Below, piece by piece: positions 7,917 through 17,677 of a stretch of 50,709 nt of DNA. Location of the stretch: NCBI GenBank assembly GCA_946540605.1, contig CAMNIU010000131.1, forward strand, positions 1 to 50,709, in the 5' to 3' direction. Each line of letters opens with the position of its first letter. Positions within the stretch are counted from its first letter, which is position 1. Source of the DNA: an uncultured Treponema sp. Lineage in GTDB: Bacteria > Spirochaetota > Spirochaetia > Treponematales > Treponemataceae. The notes beneath the pieces were generated by a model that saw only the letters and a program-made list of their open reading frames with translations, did no database searches and was not told the DNA's origin. The position numbers and the translations under genes are program-made.

Positions 7917-9917
7917 TTATTTCTTTATTTTTCTTACAGGAATAATCGTAAAGTTAATACTCTTTTCTGTTTCACGGCCTGGTTCAATATTTACATCCCA
8001 GAATATAGAAGCAGTATGTGTAATTGCAACTGGTGCAATTTTATTTCCATCAAAACCAGGTCTATTATATTTTATAGGATTATAACAGAAACTGCATTTT
8101 TCATTAGGTTCAAAAACAAAAGAAACTCCGTTAGGCTGATTAGAAACGCGAACAACCTGTACGTTATTTAGTTTTCCTTTTTTATTTAATGCTTCTGTTG
8201 ATTTTGAAAAATCAAAATTGAATACATCACCATTATCAAGTGTTTCAATATTTATGCCTGATTTGGAGTTTAAAGTAAATGAAACATCGGAAATATTTGA
8301 TTCAACAGCAAATTTTGCTTTAAGAGGTTTTTCACTTTCATTACGGATAATGTACTGAACATACATTCCAGTTGAATTGATTACATATTTTTTGCGGAGA
8401 TAAATTGTCTGTCCGGTTGGTTTCCATACAGCTCTTGCACACAACTGAACTTCATGATGTTTTGAGATATATTTTAATTGTGAATACTGAATTCTGGAGA
8501 AAACACCATCCCCGGCTGGTTCACCACGAATATATAATTCAAGCTGATTTTCTGTAAAAAGATGATCAATAAAGAATCCTCTTTCATAATTATCATCATG
8601 TCCATCAAATTCAAATTTACGTTTTAAATTGTCTGCATAATTACAGTAATCTTTAATAATATCTAATTCTGGAACACTACCACCTGCAAGAGAAATATAG
8701 GCAAAATACTGTTCCATGCGGCAAACATATTCATCAATACCATCATTGTCATAATCATAACAGGTAACTGATTCTTCAAATTTACCGTCGCCTCTAAGCA
8801 TTTTTTCTGCTTCATTTAAATATTTATATGCCTGCTGACGATAGGTGGCATTAAACTGAGGTTCGTTTGCTGTACATAAAAGAGTCATTCCATTTTGAGC
8901 CTGCCAGAGTTTTTCACGGGCAGTCTTCTTTCTCATTTTGTCAGTTTTACATTGATTTACGAGAAGACTCAGATACATCATTCGGTTATACAGCTTTTTA
9001 CTTTCATTGAAGGTATTTAGAAAATCAAAAACATTTACCTGATATTTATTTGTCTTTTCTGTACTGCTGATTGAAGTAATTTTTGAAACTTCATCACTAA
9101 TTCCAATCGGAATATAAGATGGAATTTTAATTTTTACTCCGGCTGTTCTATAGTTATTTAAGGTTGTTAGTTTTACTCTTCCTGAATCGTTGGCCTGAAT
9201 ATATTTTCCAAGCTGTTCAAACCATTTTGCTTCGTTTAATTTTGAAACCATTTCTGGTGTGAGTGAAATAGCAATGATTCTGTCGGCATCGAGCTGAAGA
9301 TGATTATCCTTTTTTTCAACTTTTAAAACTGCTTTTTCAATGTTATAGATAAACTCATCTGGAAGCATCTGTTCATCTGGAAGTAAATCATTATAATACG
9401 GAAATATATCCACATTCTTTCCAAGATCACTCATAAAAATTGGAAGGAATGATCTTTTGCTTTCTGGAATAATTGAACTGTTTAAAATTACATATTCAAT
9501 TCCACAAGTATGAATGTTATTTACAAGAGAAGAATCCCAGCAATCCTGAAAGAGTGTCATACCTCTTGGACGTTTTCCAAAGGTAGCCCGAATTTCAGAA
9601 GTTAAAAGATCTATTTGTCCATTTCTGTCAGCAGAATTTAAAAGCGGAAGAAGCGGATCATTATAACCACCACCAAGAATTTCTACCTGTTTGCGGTCTG
9701 TAAGTTCACGAAGAATTGTAATAAGTTCATTTTTTCTTTTCTTAAAGAATTGAATTTGTGGACCGGAAAAGGCAAATGACATTGGGAATGAAGGATGTGA
9801 ATAAAGATATTTTAATACTGGCTTATAAATGGTCTGAAAGCTCTTTTCAAGAACTTCTGTGCTTTCTGTAAAAACAGGCACTGACTTTACAATGAAGCTG
9901 ACGTATATTGACCCCAT
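7917..9917 (-). CDS. GH57-like protein with DUF1926-like C-terminal domain (possible catalytically inactive homologue)
   Basis: 666 aa; FAFSGPQIQFF, EILGGGYNDPLLPLLNSADRNGQI, RPRGMTLFQDCWDSSLV resemble GH57 4-alpha-glucanotransferases; C-terminal all-beta region resembles DUF1926. Confidence 0.65.
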   Translation of the reverse strand: MGSIYVSFIVKSVPVFTESTEVLEKSFQTIYKPVLKYLYSHPSFPMSFAFSGPQIQFFKKRKNELITILRELTDRKQVEILGGGYNDPLLPLLNSADRNGQIDLLTSEIRATFGKRPRGMTLFQDCWDSSLVNNIHTCGIEYVILNSSIIPESKRSFLPIFMSDLGKNVDIFPYYNDLLPDEQMLPDEFIYNIEKAVLKVEKKDNHLQLDADRIIAISLTPEMVSKLNEAKWFEQLGKYIQANDSGRVKLTTLNNYRTAGVKIKIPSYIPIGISDEVSKITSISSTEKTNKYQVNVFDFLNTFNESKKLYNRMMYLSLLVNQCKTDKMRKKTAREKLWQAQNGMTLLCTANEPQFNATYRQQAYKYLNEAEKMLRGDGKFEESVTCYDYDNDGIDEYVCRMEQYFAYISLAGGSVPELDIIKDYCNYADNLKRKFEFDGHDDNYERGFFIDHLFTENQLELYIRGEPAGDGVFSRIQYSQLKYISKHHEVQLCARAVWKPTGQTIYLRKKYVINSTGMYVQYIIRNESEKPLKAKFAVESNISDVSFTLNSKSGINIETLDNGDVFNFDFSKSTEALNKKGKLNNVQVVRVSNQPNGVSFVFEPNEKCSFCYNPIKYNRPGFDGNKIAPVAITHTASIFWDVNIEPGRETEKSINFTIIPVRKIKK

Positions 9918-10028
9918 TATCCTTTATACGGCATCCCACCAAAAGCCGATATTCACTCCTTTTCTTAAATTATTATATTAAAAATAATACCCTTCCCCAA
10001 AGGTATTTCTCTCCGAAGAACAATAAAA

Positions 10029-10634
10029 TTATCTAAATCGTTTTATTATTCTATAACAATATTCCCATATTTTAAAGTCTTTTTTATCATTCCAGGTAAC
10101 ATTTTCTTCAACTTTCAGCTTTGTACATGAAGTCATATCAGAAGAATCATTATTGCAAACAACCATTTTTTTTGTGTCTTTTGGAATCAGTTTGATTATA
10201 TGCTGAGGACATACAAGAACACATTTCCCACAACCACAACAATTGCTTGTTACAACAGCTGTCATATTCTTTATTACTATTGCTTCCTGAGGACAGATTT
10301 TTGTGCAGTCACCAAGACCAAGACATGCAAAGTGACAATCAAGTGCTGAACCATATACAGTTTTTGCCATTACACAGGTATACTCACTGTTATACATAGA
10401 ACGTTCAAGACTACACTCTTTGTTGCAGGAGCACATAACATAAGCTTTTTCTGCAGAAGGACTATATTTTTTTTCTTCAGGTAAAATAACAGGAGAAAGA
10501 GATAGCGGAACAAGTGGGTCTTCCTTTTTCTTATCTTCCTTGTTAATTGATGGAATAAAAATATAAAGTGTAAAAAAAGCGAGAAGAATTAAAAGCAGAA
10601 TAAAAATTACAAATAGAATGATTTTCAGAATCAT
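10029..10634 (-). CDS. rnfB: Rnf-like electron transport complex subunit B (ferredoxin-like)
   Basis: N-terminal TM helix; CLGLGDCTKICPQEAIVI and CCGCGKCVLVCPQHII; last gene in an rnfCDGEAB order. Confidence 0.8.
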   Translation of the reverse strand: MILKIILFVIFILLLILLAFFTLYIFIPSINKEDKKKEDPLVPLSLSPVILPEEKKYSPSAEKAYVMCSCNKECSLERSMYNSEYTCVMAKTVYGSALDCHFACLGLGDCTKICPQEAIVIKNMTAVVTSNCCGCGKCVLVCPQHIIKLIPKDTKKMVVCNNDSSDMTSCTKLKVEENVTWNDKKDFKIWEYCYRIIKRFR

Positions 10635-11194
10635 TGAATTGCCCCCGGATTAAGCCATGCAATATCCCAAACTGAAAGCAGAAGAATTAGAACTGCTAAA
10701 AAGATAAAGTAGAGACTGTAATATTTTTCATCAAGAAGTCTTCCATTGCTGCATACTCGTCTTCTAAAAGTAAGACTGAATGGTATGATTATCAGCATGG
10801 AAATGAGTCCACTCATGCTTATAAAAAGTGTAAAAAGTAGAGAGGAACTTTCTTCGATTGAAAGTAAAATCAAAAGGTAAGAAACTGCAAATTCAGATGT
10901 TGTATGTCCGGTTGTAAGGCGTACAATTCCTCCAAGGAAGGTGCTTATACAAGCATAAACAATAAAGCATACAAGAGGATATAATTCTGTTATTGTAAGT
11001 GGAACCAAAAGATAATATGTTATAAGCCAGGAAATTACAGCTGATGAAACAATAGATATTGCTCCCTTAATGTAATAAATCGGCTCGTTGAATTTTACAA
11101 TTCCAATTTCTGCAATTTTATTCAGACCGATTCCGTAAATAAGTACGACAGAAGAAAAAATTGAATAATATAAGAATGTGTACAAATAAATCAT
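10631..11194 (-). CDS. rnfA: Rnf-like subunit A (integral membrane)
   Basis: 187-aa multi-TM protein in the RnfA position of the operon; 4-bp overlap with rnfB. Confidence 0.6.
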   Translation of the reverse strand: MIYLYTFLYYSIFSSVVLIYGIGLNKIAEIGIVKFNEPIYYIKGAISIVSSAVISWLITYYLLVPLTITELYPLVCFIVYACISTFLGGIVRLTTGHTTSEFAVSYLLILLSIEESSSLLFTLFISMSGLISMLIIIPFSLTFRRRVCSNGRLLDEKYYSLYFIFLAVLILLLSVWDIAWLNPGAIQ

Positions 11195-11195
11195 T

Positions 11196-11807
11196 TTATT
11201 CTCCCCTGCCTGATATAATTCTTGCCTTATTTCGAATGAACATAAATAAATAAATTACAAGGCCTGTAAGAACGAGTGCTCCGGAAATTGAAGCAAAGAA
11301 CGTAAATATTCCTACCTTGTCTGGATTAAGAATTACCTTTTCAAAAATTCTATGATTCTTTCCAAAGAAAGTAAAAGTTCCATAACCTGCAATATCACGG
11401 AAAAGGAAGAATAAAAGAATCATCAATGAAAAAATAAGTGTACTGAAAAGGTTTGACTTTAAGCGTACTGGAAGAGGCTCTTCAAAATCTGTAAAAAGAG
11501 TATGTGTCAGGAATACAGAAACTGGCGGCAGATAAAGCAAAAATCCAAGGTTTAAGGCAATTTCTGTGTATGTAAGAACCAGAATCTGACGGTATAAAAG
11601 TGTAATTGAAATCATAAACAACATTACAAAATAGGTTCTGATTTCATTAAATTTCAACTTAGATACAAGAGAATTTACGAGAATTCCAAGTACTTCAAGA
11701 ATAAAAAGTTCAAGAATTAAAGTAAAGCCTAAAACAAAACGGCCTGGAGTAGGAATTGTGAGCGCCAGAAAAGACGCAATATACATAAAAGATTTTTTCT
11801 GTTTCAT
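11196..11807 (-). CDS. rnfE: Rnf-like subunit E (integral membrane)
   Basis: 203-aa multi-TM protein with FRDIAGYGTFTFFG resembling RnfE C-terminal signature; operon position. Confidence 0.6.
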   Translation of the reverse strand: MKQKKSFMYIASFLALTIPTPGRFVLGFTLILELFILEVLGILVNSLVSKLKFNEIRTYFVMLFMISITLLYRQILVLTYTEIALNLGFLLYLPPVSVFLTHTLFTDFEEPLPVRLKSNLFSTLIFSLMILLFFLFRDIAGYGTFTFFGKNHRIFEKVILNPDKVGIFTFFASISGALVLTGLVIYLFMFIRNKARIISGRGE

Positions 11808-11819
11808 AACTGCACTTCC

Positions 11820-12278
11820 CTATTTTAGCATTTCTACAATGCGTTGGCTCCAATATTCTACACGGCGACCTGTATAAGAGTTTTTAAGCTGAACGGCAAC
11901 TCTTCCGTGTAAAGATGAATATCCTTTAAAATCAATTTTTCCATCATTCTGTACAATGAACACACCGCAGTGAGGACCATAAAATGTCTGAATACGAATG
12001 ATTATGGCCTTACCTGTTTCACCACTTTTTTTATTTCGTGCATCATAACATGCAGCGCCTGCAGAAAGTGGATTTGTTATTCTTACTGACTTTCCAATTT
12101 CCCAGGTATCTGGCTCAGATTCTGCAAGTGTATATTCCACTGCAGCCTTAAGATTTTTGTCCCAGGATTTTTGAGAGACCTTGATTACATATATAAGAAT
12201 ACCAAAAACTGCAGCGGCAATTACAACAAAAATTGCATAATTTATAAAGAAATTTTTATAGGAAATTTCCTGTTTCAT
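11820..12278 (-). CDS. rnfG: Rnf-like subunit G (FMN-binding-domain homologue)
   Basis: 152 aa with N-terminal TM; GPHCGVFIVQNDGKIDFKGYSS...NSYTGRRVEYWSQRIVEML, similar in layout to RnfG; operon position. Confidence 0.6.
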   Translation of the reverse strand: MKQEISYKNFFINYAIFVVIAAAVFGILIYVIKVSQKSWDKNLKAAVEYTLAESEPDTWEIGKSVRITNPLSAGAACYDARNKKSGETGKAIIIRIQTFYGPHCGVFIVQNDGKIDFKGYSSLHGRVAVQLKNSYTGRRVEYWSQRIVEMLK

Positions 12279-13372
12279 TTTTCGGCCTCCTGTTCTGCTG
12301 TAATTTTAGCCGAATATTTTGTAATAACTTTTCCTGTTATCAGTTCGTTATGTCTTTCTTCAAAGACACGGATAACCATACTTATTATATTTGAAAGCAA
12401 AACTGTATATACCATTCCTACAGGAGAAGTTCCACAGCCAATAATCAAAAAAGCTGTAAAGCCTGAAAGAACTCCTAATAAAATTTTTCCTTGTACTGTT
12501 ACTGGAATTGTACCATACCATTGAATTAAGAAAACACAGCAGAAAAGGACTCCGCTTGTGAGCAAGGCAAGAATTATATCACCTTGATTAAAGTTACCGC
12601 CAAAAAGAAACGGTACAAAGAGACGTACAAGTGTAGCATATACAAATAAAAATATTGATGGAATAATCAATGAAAAAGCATTATCAGAAAAAATTATGAT
12701 AGATGAAATTATTGTCAACAAATTAAATCTGAAGGCCGGGATTATAGAATGTGAATCCCAAAAAAGTGAAATAAACCCTTCTGGAATAGTTATCTTGAAA
12801 AAATCAAAAATATATTTATTCAAAAAGGAAGTTATAGAACTGTCAAAACTATAGATAGGAAAAGTACCGTTTTCCAAAAGATATACCGAAGTATTTCTAA
12901 GACTTAAAAGTCCGCTCGAAACTTCAAAGTTAGGAAAATAATTTCTACCAACAAACCATGCAATAATAACTGCAATAGTAGCCGTATTCAGCCAGTTGTT
13001 TATTCCTTTAAATACAATACAACGCGAAACAACTATTGTAGAGAAAGAAATGACAAAAGCTGTAAATGGTGGAAATTGTTCAGGTAAAAGTAGCCCTACT
13101 AAAAGTCCCTGAATTGCAATATTCATTATATTGAATAAAGGTTCTTTAGAGATAAAATAGTTTACAGCAGATGCAGCAAGCGCACCTAAAAGTGTTGCTA
13201 GAATAACTATAAGTGCACTGTAACTTTTTGTTACGCCGAGCATAATAATCTGCAGTGAAAGCAGAATTATAAAGCGGATAGAAACAGAGGAAATTGACGG
13301 AATATTATAAACAAAAGGCTTAACAGATATACGGCCAGATTTTAATTTTTTTTCTTTAGATGAATTACTCAT
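12275..13372 (-). CDS. rnfD: Rnf-like subunit D (integral membrane)
   Basis: 365-aa multi-TM protein with IQGLLVGLLLPEQFPPF resembling the NqrB/RnfD family; between rnfC and rnfG. Confidence 0.7.
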   Translation of the reverse strand: MSNSSKEKKLKSGRISVKPFVYNIPSISSVSIRFIILLSLQIIMLGVTKSYSALIVILATLLGALAASAVNYFISKEPLFNIMNIAIQGLLVGLLLPEQFPPFTAFVISFSTIVVSRCIVFKGINNWLNTATIAVIIAWFVGRNYFPNFEVSSGLLSLRNTSVYLLENGTFPIYSFDSSITSFLNKYIFDFFKITIPEGFISLFWDSHSIIPAFRFNLLTIISSIIIFSDNAFSLIIPSIFLFVYATLVRLFVPFLFGGNFNQGDIILALLTSGVLFCCVFLIQWYGTIPVTVQGKILLGVLSGFTAFLIIGCGTSPVGMVYTVLLSNIISMVIRVFEERHNELITGKVITKYSAKITAEQEAEK

Positions 13373-13381
13373 AACTGTCTC

Positions 13382-14692
13382 CTATTCCTCCGTTATTTTA
13401 TTTTTTAGAACTTTAATAGTTTGACAAAGCGGTAATCTTGCCGGACAAACTGTATTACATAAACCGCATTCGATACAAGCCAGAGATGAAGCTGTAAATC
13501 TTTCATTCAAAAGCTTATAGTTTACAGTATGATTGTAAAGAATATCTGGAGAAAGCTTTACAGGACAGGCGAATCTACAGTTACCGCAATTGATGCAGGA
13601 ATAAACCTGTTCATCTGTCCTTCTCTTTTTTGAAAGAAATTCAACAGATTTAACATATTTAGTAATTGGAATATCAAGACTCTGAACAGAAATACCACAA
13701 AGCATTCCGTTTATGATTATATGAGCAGGATCTTTTACAAATCCTCCGAGGTGAGAAACCAGTTCACGCAATGTAATTCCAATTTTGACTTCAAGAAGAC
13801 AAGATGCATTAAGACAATCACCTGAAAAATGAACAAATCTGTCTACAGAAGGAATTGAAAGCCCCGCTGCTTTATAAACTTCATAGGCGGTAGAAGCATC
13901 AACAAATAAATCACTCTTAGAAATGCAGAATACGCAGGTACGTTTAAGAGGTCCTCGAACAAAGGCAGAAACAATCTCTCTTGGAGTTCCGCATGGATAA
14001 CGGCGGATATTCATTTCCAACGCTTTTATATCTTTATATTCTTCATTTTTAAATATTTCTTTATCTGCAAATTTCTGATCTATAGCAAAAACAATACCTT
14101 TTGCATTAATAGCCTTTGCAAGGATTCTGGCTCCTTTTACAAGCTGATCAAAATAAAATTTACTTATAAGTGAATCTGTAACTCTATAAGGGTCTTCATC
14201 AAAAAGTCTTACAATAATATTTTCTGGCTTTCTTTTAGCCTCAAGCATTTTTTCAATCTGAAGTCCAAGATTCTCTGGAATAGAAGTTTTAAAGGTATTT
14301 AAAACACCAAGCTCTTTTAACTTAGAAGGAATTTCAGCGCCAATTAAAGTTGATGCAGTTTTTTCTGAATGCTTTTTACCGAGGAATGAAAAAGCTCCTC
14401 CAAATCTGATTTTTACGCAAAATTCCTGTCTGCCATCTGGAGCTACAATCGGTTCAATTGCTGTTACTGTTCCTGGAACTGAGGAATGAATATATGTTTT
14501 TTTACCAGGAGTAAGTTCTGTTTCTGCAATAACATCACCTTCGTGAACAATATCTCCAACTTTTACAAGAGGTTTGTAATTACTGCCTGCTTCCTGTGAT
14601 AGTGGAATAGATACAAAACGAGGTAAAAAATCTTTTTGAGAATCTTTATAATCTTTAATAACAGACGAAACTATCGGGTTATTTGAATTCAT
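13382..14692 (-). CDS. rnfC: Rnf-like subunit C
   Basis: 436 aa; biotinyl/lipoyl-like N-terminus (VKVGDIVHEGDVIAE...SSVPGTVTAIEPI), CINCGNCRFACP and CIECGLCNTVCP ferredoxin motifs. Confidence 0.85.
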   Translation of the reverse strand: MNSNNPIVSSVIKDYKDSQKDFLPRFVSIPLSQEAGSNYKPLVKVGDIVHEGDVIAETELTPGKKTYIHSSVPGTVTAIEPIVAPDGRQEFCVKIRFGGAFSFLGKKHSEKTASTLIGAEIPSKLKELGVLNTFKTSIPENLGLQIEKMLEAKRKPENIIVRLFDEDPYRVTDSLISKFYFDQLVKGARILAKAINAKGIVFAIDQKFADKEIFKNEEYKDIKALEMNIRRYPCGTPREIVSAFVRGPLKRTCVFCISKSDLFVDASTAYEVYKAAGLSIPSVDRFVHFSGDCLNASCLLEVKIGITLRELVSHLGGFVKDPAHIIINGMLCGISVQSLDIPITKYVKSVEFLSKKRRTDEQVYSCINCGNCRFACPVKLSPDILYNHTVNYKLLNERFTASSLACIECGLCNTVCPARLPLCQTIKVLKNKITEE

Positions 14693-16077
14693 TTATTAAT
14701 ACCTTTTCTTATAATAATGGAAATATAGATAAAAAGTAATATAAAAACGCAAATAAACATCATAATTATGCCAAATAAATTTATATGGCTTGAAGTTAAT
14801 GCAGAATATCCGGCTGTAAAATCTTCTCCTTCTGATTTCATAACTTTTTCAACTGAATTAAATTTTAAGGAATCTATTCCATCAAAAGCTTCGCGGCGGA
14901 AACTGTCATCATAATGCATAGTTTGAATATGAGGCGTAATGATTCCACTATCTGGATTTTCTGTAAAGGTCTGGAACTCAACAGATTCTTTATTATCCAA
15001 CGACTGTTCATTGAGTGATTTATAAGGAGCAGTACGAACATTCCAGTTCCAGCGATAAAACTCTTCAAGTTGTGGAAGATTATCATTTTGAATTGATGAT
15101 GAGGATGGGAGTAGAAGTTTTGAACCTCGTGATTTTACAGAATCTGTTGAAGTTAAAAAGAATAATGCAATAACCAGTAAAGCTGCTGCAGTTGAAACTC
15201 CAAGAGTAACAGAGGCTTTTCCTGCAAATATAGAAATACTTTTTGCAGGACGAATAAATACCGGAACAAAAGGTCTTTTAGTACGAATATATTTTTCTAA
15301 TTCATAAATGCTTAATAATGCAGCTCCAGTACCGCAAGCAGAAACAATGAACCAGAATCCGGAAGCAATTGATCCGGCAAAAGAACAAACAATGGAAACT
15401 CCAAGCATTGCAGGAACAAAGCGACGGCTTATAAGCCAGCTTACTGCTCCCCTCCTTTTCCATACATTAGCTGCAAACAATAAACATAAAAGTACAAGGC
15501 AGGTAGCCGTAGCAACAGGATAAAAAGGATTACTGAATAAATATACCAGCGGAATCACAGCACCGCACGCAAAAACGATTTTATTTTTTACAAATAATAA
15601 TAACATTGCTGTAAGCAATACACAAATCAGAGGCAAAAGCCATGGATAAGATGCAGAAGTGTCAGTAACGCAGGGAATACCATAACTTTCAATTAATTGA
15701 ACGGCATCTCCAAGTTTTGACTTATATTCAGACGGAATATAATAAAGTCTATAAGCAGATGCTTTATCAAAAAAGAATGCTTTTCGCTTTGTTGTATATT
15801 CGTAATCTTTAGAGCCATAGTTCAGACGAAGCATGGAAATTTCAATTGAATTTTCATTTAAGGAAACAGGAAGAAACTGACCGGAAAGATACACCGCATC
15901 CTGAATTTCACATTTTGTCAGAGCTGTTAATATTTTTGAATCTTCAGAATCTGCTGGTACATAGAGAACATTATACTCTTTCCAAAGCTGTCCGGATGGT
16001 ACTGAGCGAAAAGAAATTAATAGAATAAGTGAAATAAGAAAAACAAACGGTGAAATAAACTTTGTATACTTATTCAT
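14689..16077 (-). CDS. Conserved-type membrane protein of unknown function, first gene of the Rnf-like operon
   Basis: 462 aa, N-terminal TM, central multi-TM block and C-terminal TM; stop overlaps rnfC start by 4 bp. Confidence 0.7.
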   Translation of the reverse strand: MNKYTKFISPFVFLISLILLISFRSVPSGQLWKEYNVLYVPADSEDSKILTALTKCEIQDAVYLSGQFLPVSLNENSIEISMLRLNYGSKDYEYTTKRKAFFFDKASAYRLYYIPSEYKSKLGDAVQLIESYGIPCVTDTSASYPWLLPLICVLLTAMLLLFVKNKIVFACGAVIPLVYLFSNPFYPVATATCLVLLCLLFAANVWKRRGAVSWLISRRFVPAMLGVSIVCSFAGSIASGFWFIVSACGTGAALLSIYELEKYIRTKRPFVPVFIRPAKSISIFAGKASVTLGVSTAAALLVIALFFLTSTDSVKSRGSKLLLPSSSSIQNDNLPQLEEFYRWNWNVRTAPYKSLNEQSLDNKESVEFQTFTENPDSGIITPHIQTMHYDDSFRREAFDGIDSLKFNSVEKVMKSEGEDFTAGYSALTSSHINLFGIIMMFICVFILLFIYISIIIRKGINK

Positions 16078-16083
16078 GGCGAA

Positions 16084-16617
16084 TTACTTCAAAAGAGAAA
16101 AAGAAAGCCCTACAAAAAAGCCTAACAGACAACCGCACAAAACTTCCATAGGTGTGTGTCCATCAACTTCTTTAAGAGGTTTATAACTTTCTATAATTCC
16201 CTTTTCCTTAAGGTCGTTTCCAATTTCGTTAATTTTTCTTGCCTGAATTCCGCTTGAACGTCTTACTCCAAAAGCATCACGAATAACAACAAGAAAAAAG
16301 CAGAGGGCAAAAATAAATAAATCAGAATGAAGTCCGTGACGGAAAGCAATTGTAACACAAAGTGATGTTACGAGAGCAGAATGGCTGGAAGGCATGCCTC
16401 CGGTGCGCCATAACATTACTTCAAATAATTCACCAAGAGAATGAATTTTACCATAAATAAGTTTTATTGCACATTTTATAAATTGAGCTCCGAGCCAGCT
16501 GAATATACATGCAAGAAGAATCGGATTATGTAAGAAAAGAATGAATTGCTCTATAAAATTTTCAGTTGGTGACATATAATTCCAAATAAAAAAATATACA
16601 TATATAGTATCACTCAT
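16084..16617 (-). CDS. Divergent PAP2 family (DUF212) membrane protein
   Basis: RTGGMPSSHSALVTSL...RDAFGVRRSSGIQARKINEI...GHTPMEVLCGCLLG motifs. Confidence 0.85.
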   Translation of the reverse strand: MSDTIYVYFFIWNYMSPTENFIEQFILFLHNPILLACIFSWLGAQFIKCAIKLIYGKIHSLGELFEVMLWRTGGMPSSHSALVTSLCVTIAFRHGLHSDLFIFALCFFLVVIRDAFGVRRSSGIQARKINEIGNDLKEKGIIESYKPLKEVDGHTPMEVLCGCLLGFFVGLSFSLLK

Positions 16618-16668
16618 AAGTGAAATTTACTAGTAGATTTTTTTAAAAATGCATATACTTTAATTAAG

Positions 16669-17667
16669 ATGGAATTTAAAGATTTTACAGCAGGAAAAGA
16701 TGACTCAGACCGCCGCCTTGACCGGGTTTTAAGAATATTTCTGAGTAACAAAGGATTACCAGAAATATATAAACTTCTTAGAAAAGGGCTTATAAAACTA
16801 AATCACAAAAAAGCAAAACCCGAAACGCACATTGTAGAAGGAGATATAATTTCCATAGCCGCTTTTCTTTTTGATGATGATAAAACTGAGGATTTAGAAA
16901 AATCTGAAAAAACAAAACCGGAGGCATCAACTTCAACAAAGCTGAAAATTGTATTTGAAAATGAACATCTTTTAATTATTGATAAACCATATGATAGAAC
17001 CGTTCATGGAAAAACTGATGGACTTTATAAAGACGTGATTGATTATTTGAATAACAAAACAGATTCTATAAAAAATACATCCCTTTCTTTTAAGCCAGGC
17101 CCTTTACATCGCCTTGACCGTCGGACCACCGGCCTTTTAGCTTTCTCAAAAAGCCTCGAAGGTGCCCGCTGGTTTACTCAGGGAATAAAAAATCACACAA
17201 TACACAAAAATTATTATGGGCTTGTTCAGGGAAAACTTTCTCAAAAAGAAGAATGGAAAGATTTTATTATCGACAATGGTGAAAATGAAGACGGATTTTA
17301 TACTGTAGAAGCAAAAGCAGCTTCAGAAAATAATGATTCTTCCTTAATGTGCGAAACTAATGTAACCCCAATTGCATGGGGATCAGCAAATGGAAAAGCC
17401 TACACTCTCGTTGAATATGAAATCAAAACAGGACGTAAGCACCAGATTCGTAGTCAAAGTGCCTTGCACAAACATCCTCTTGCAGGAGATACAGCCTATG
17501 GTGCAGCACGACTGGTCGATTCTTCAAAAAGAGAATTTTATCTGCAGGCTTATTGCCTAAGTTTTCCAGAAAATCCGCTTGGCCTACCTCCACAGATAAA
17601 AATAAGGCTTTCTTCTGATTTTATTGAACAATTACAATGTTGTGGTATTAAAAATTCTGGTTTATAA
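16669..17667 (+). CDS. RluA-family pseudouridine synthase with S4-like N-terminus
   Basis: HRLDRRTTGLLAFSK, TGRKHQIRSQSALHKHPLAGDTAYG. Confidence 0.9.
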   Translation: MEFKDFTAGKDDSDRRLDRVLRIFLSNKGLPEIYKLLRKGLIKLNHKKAKPETHIVEGDIISIAAFLFDDDKTEDLEKSEKTKPEASTSTKLKIVFENEHLLIIDKPYDRTVHGKTDGLYKDVIDYLNNKTDSIKNTSLSFKPGPLHRLDRRTTGLLAFSKSLEGARWFTQGIKNHTIHKNYYGLVQGKLSQKEEWKDFIIDNGENEDGFYTVEAKAASENNDSSLMCETNVTPIAWGSANGKAYTLVEYEIKTGRKHQIRSQSALHKHPLAGDTAYGAARLVDSSKREFYLQAYCLSFPENPLGLPPQIKIRLSSDFIEQLQCCGIKNSGL

Positions 17668-17677
17668 TATAAGTGGT

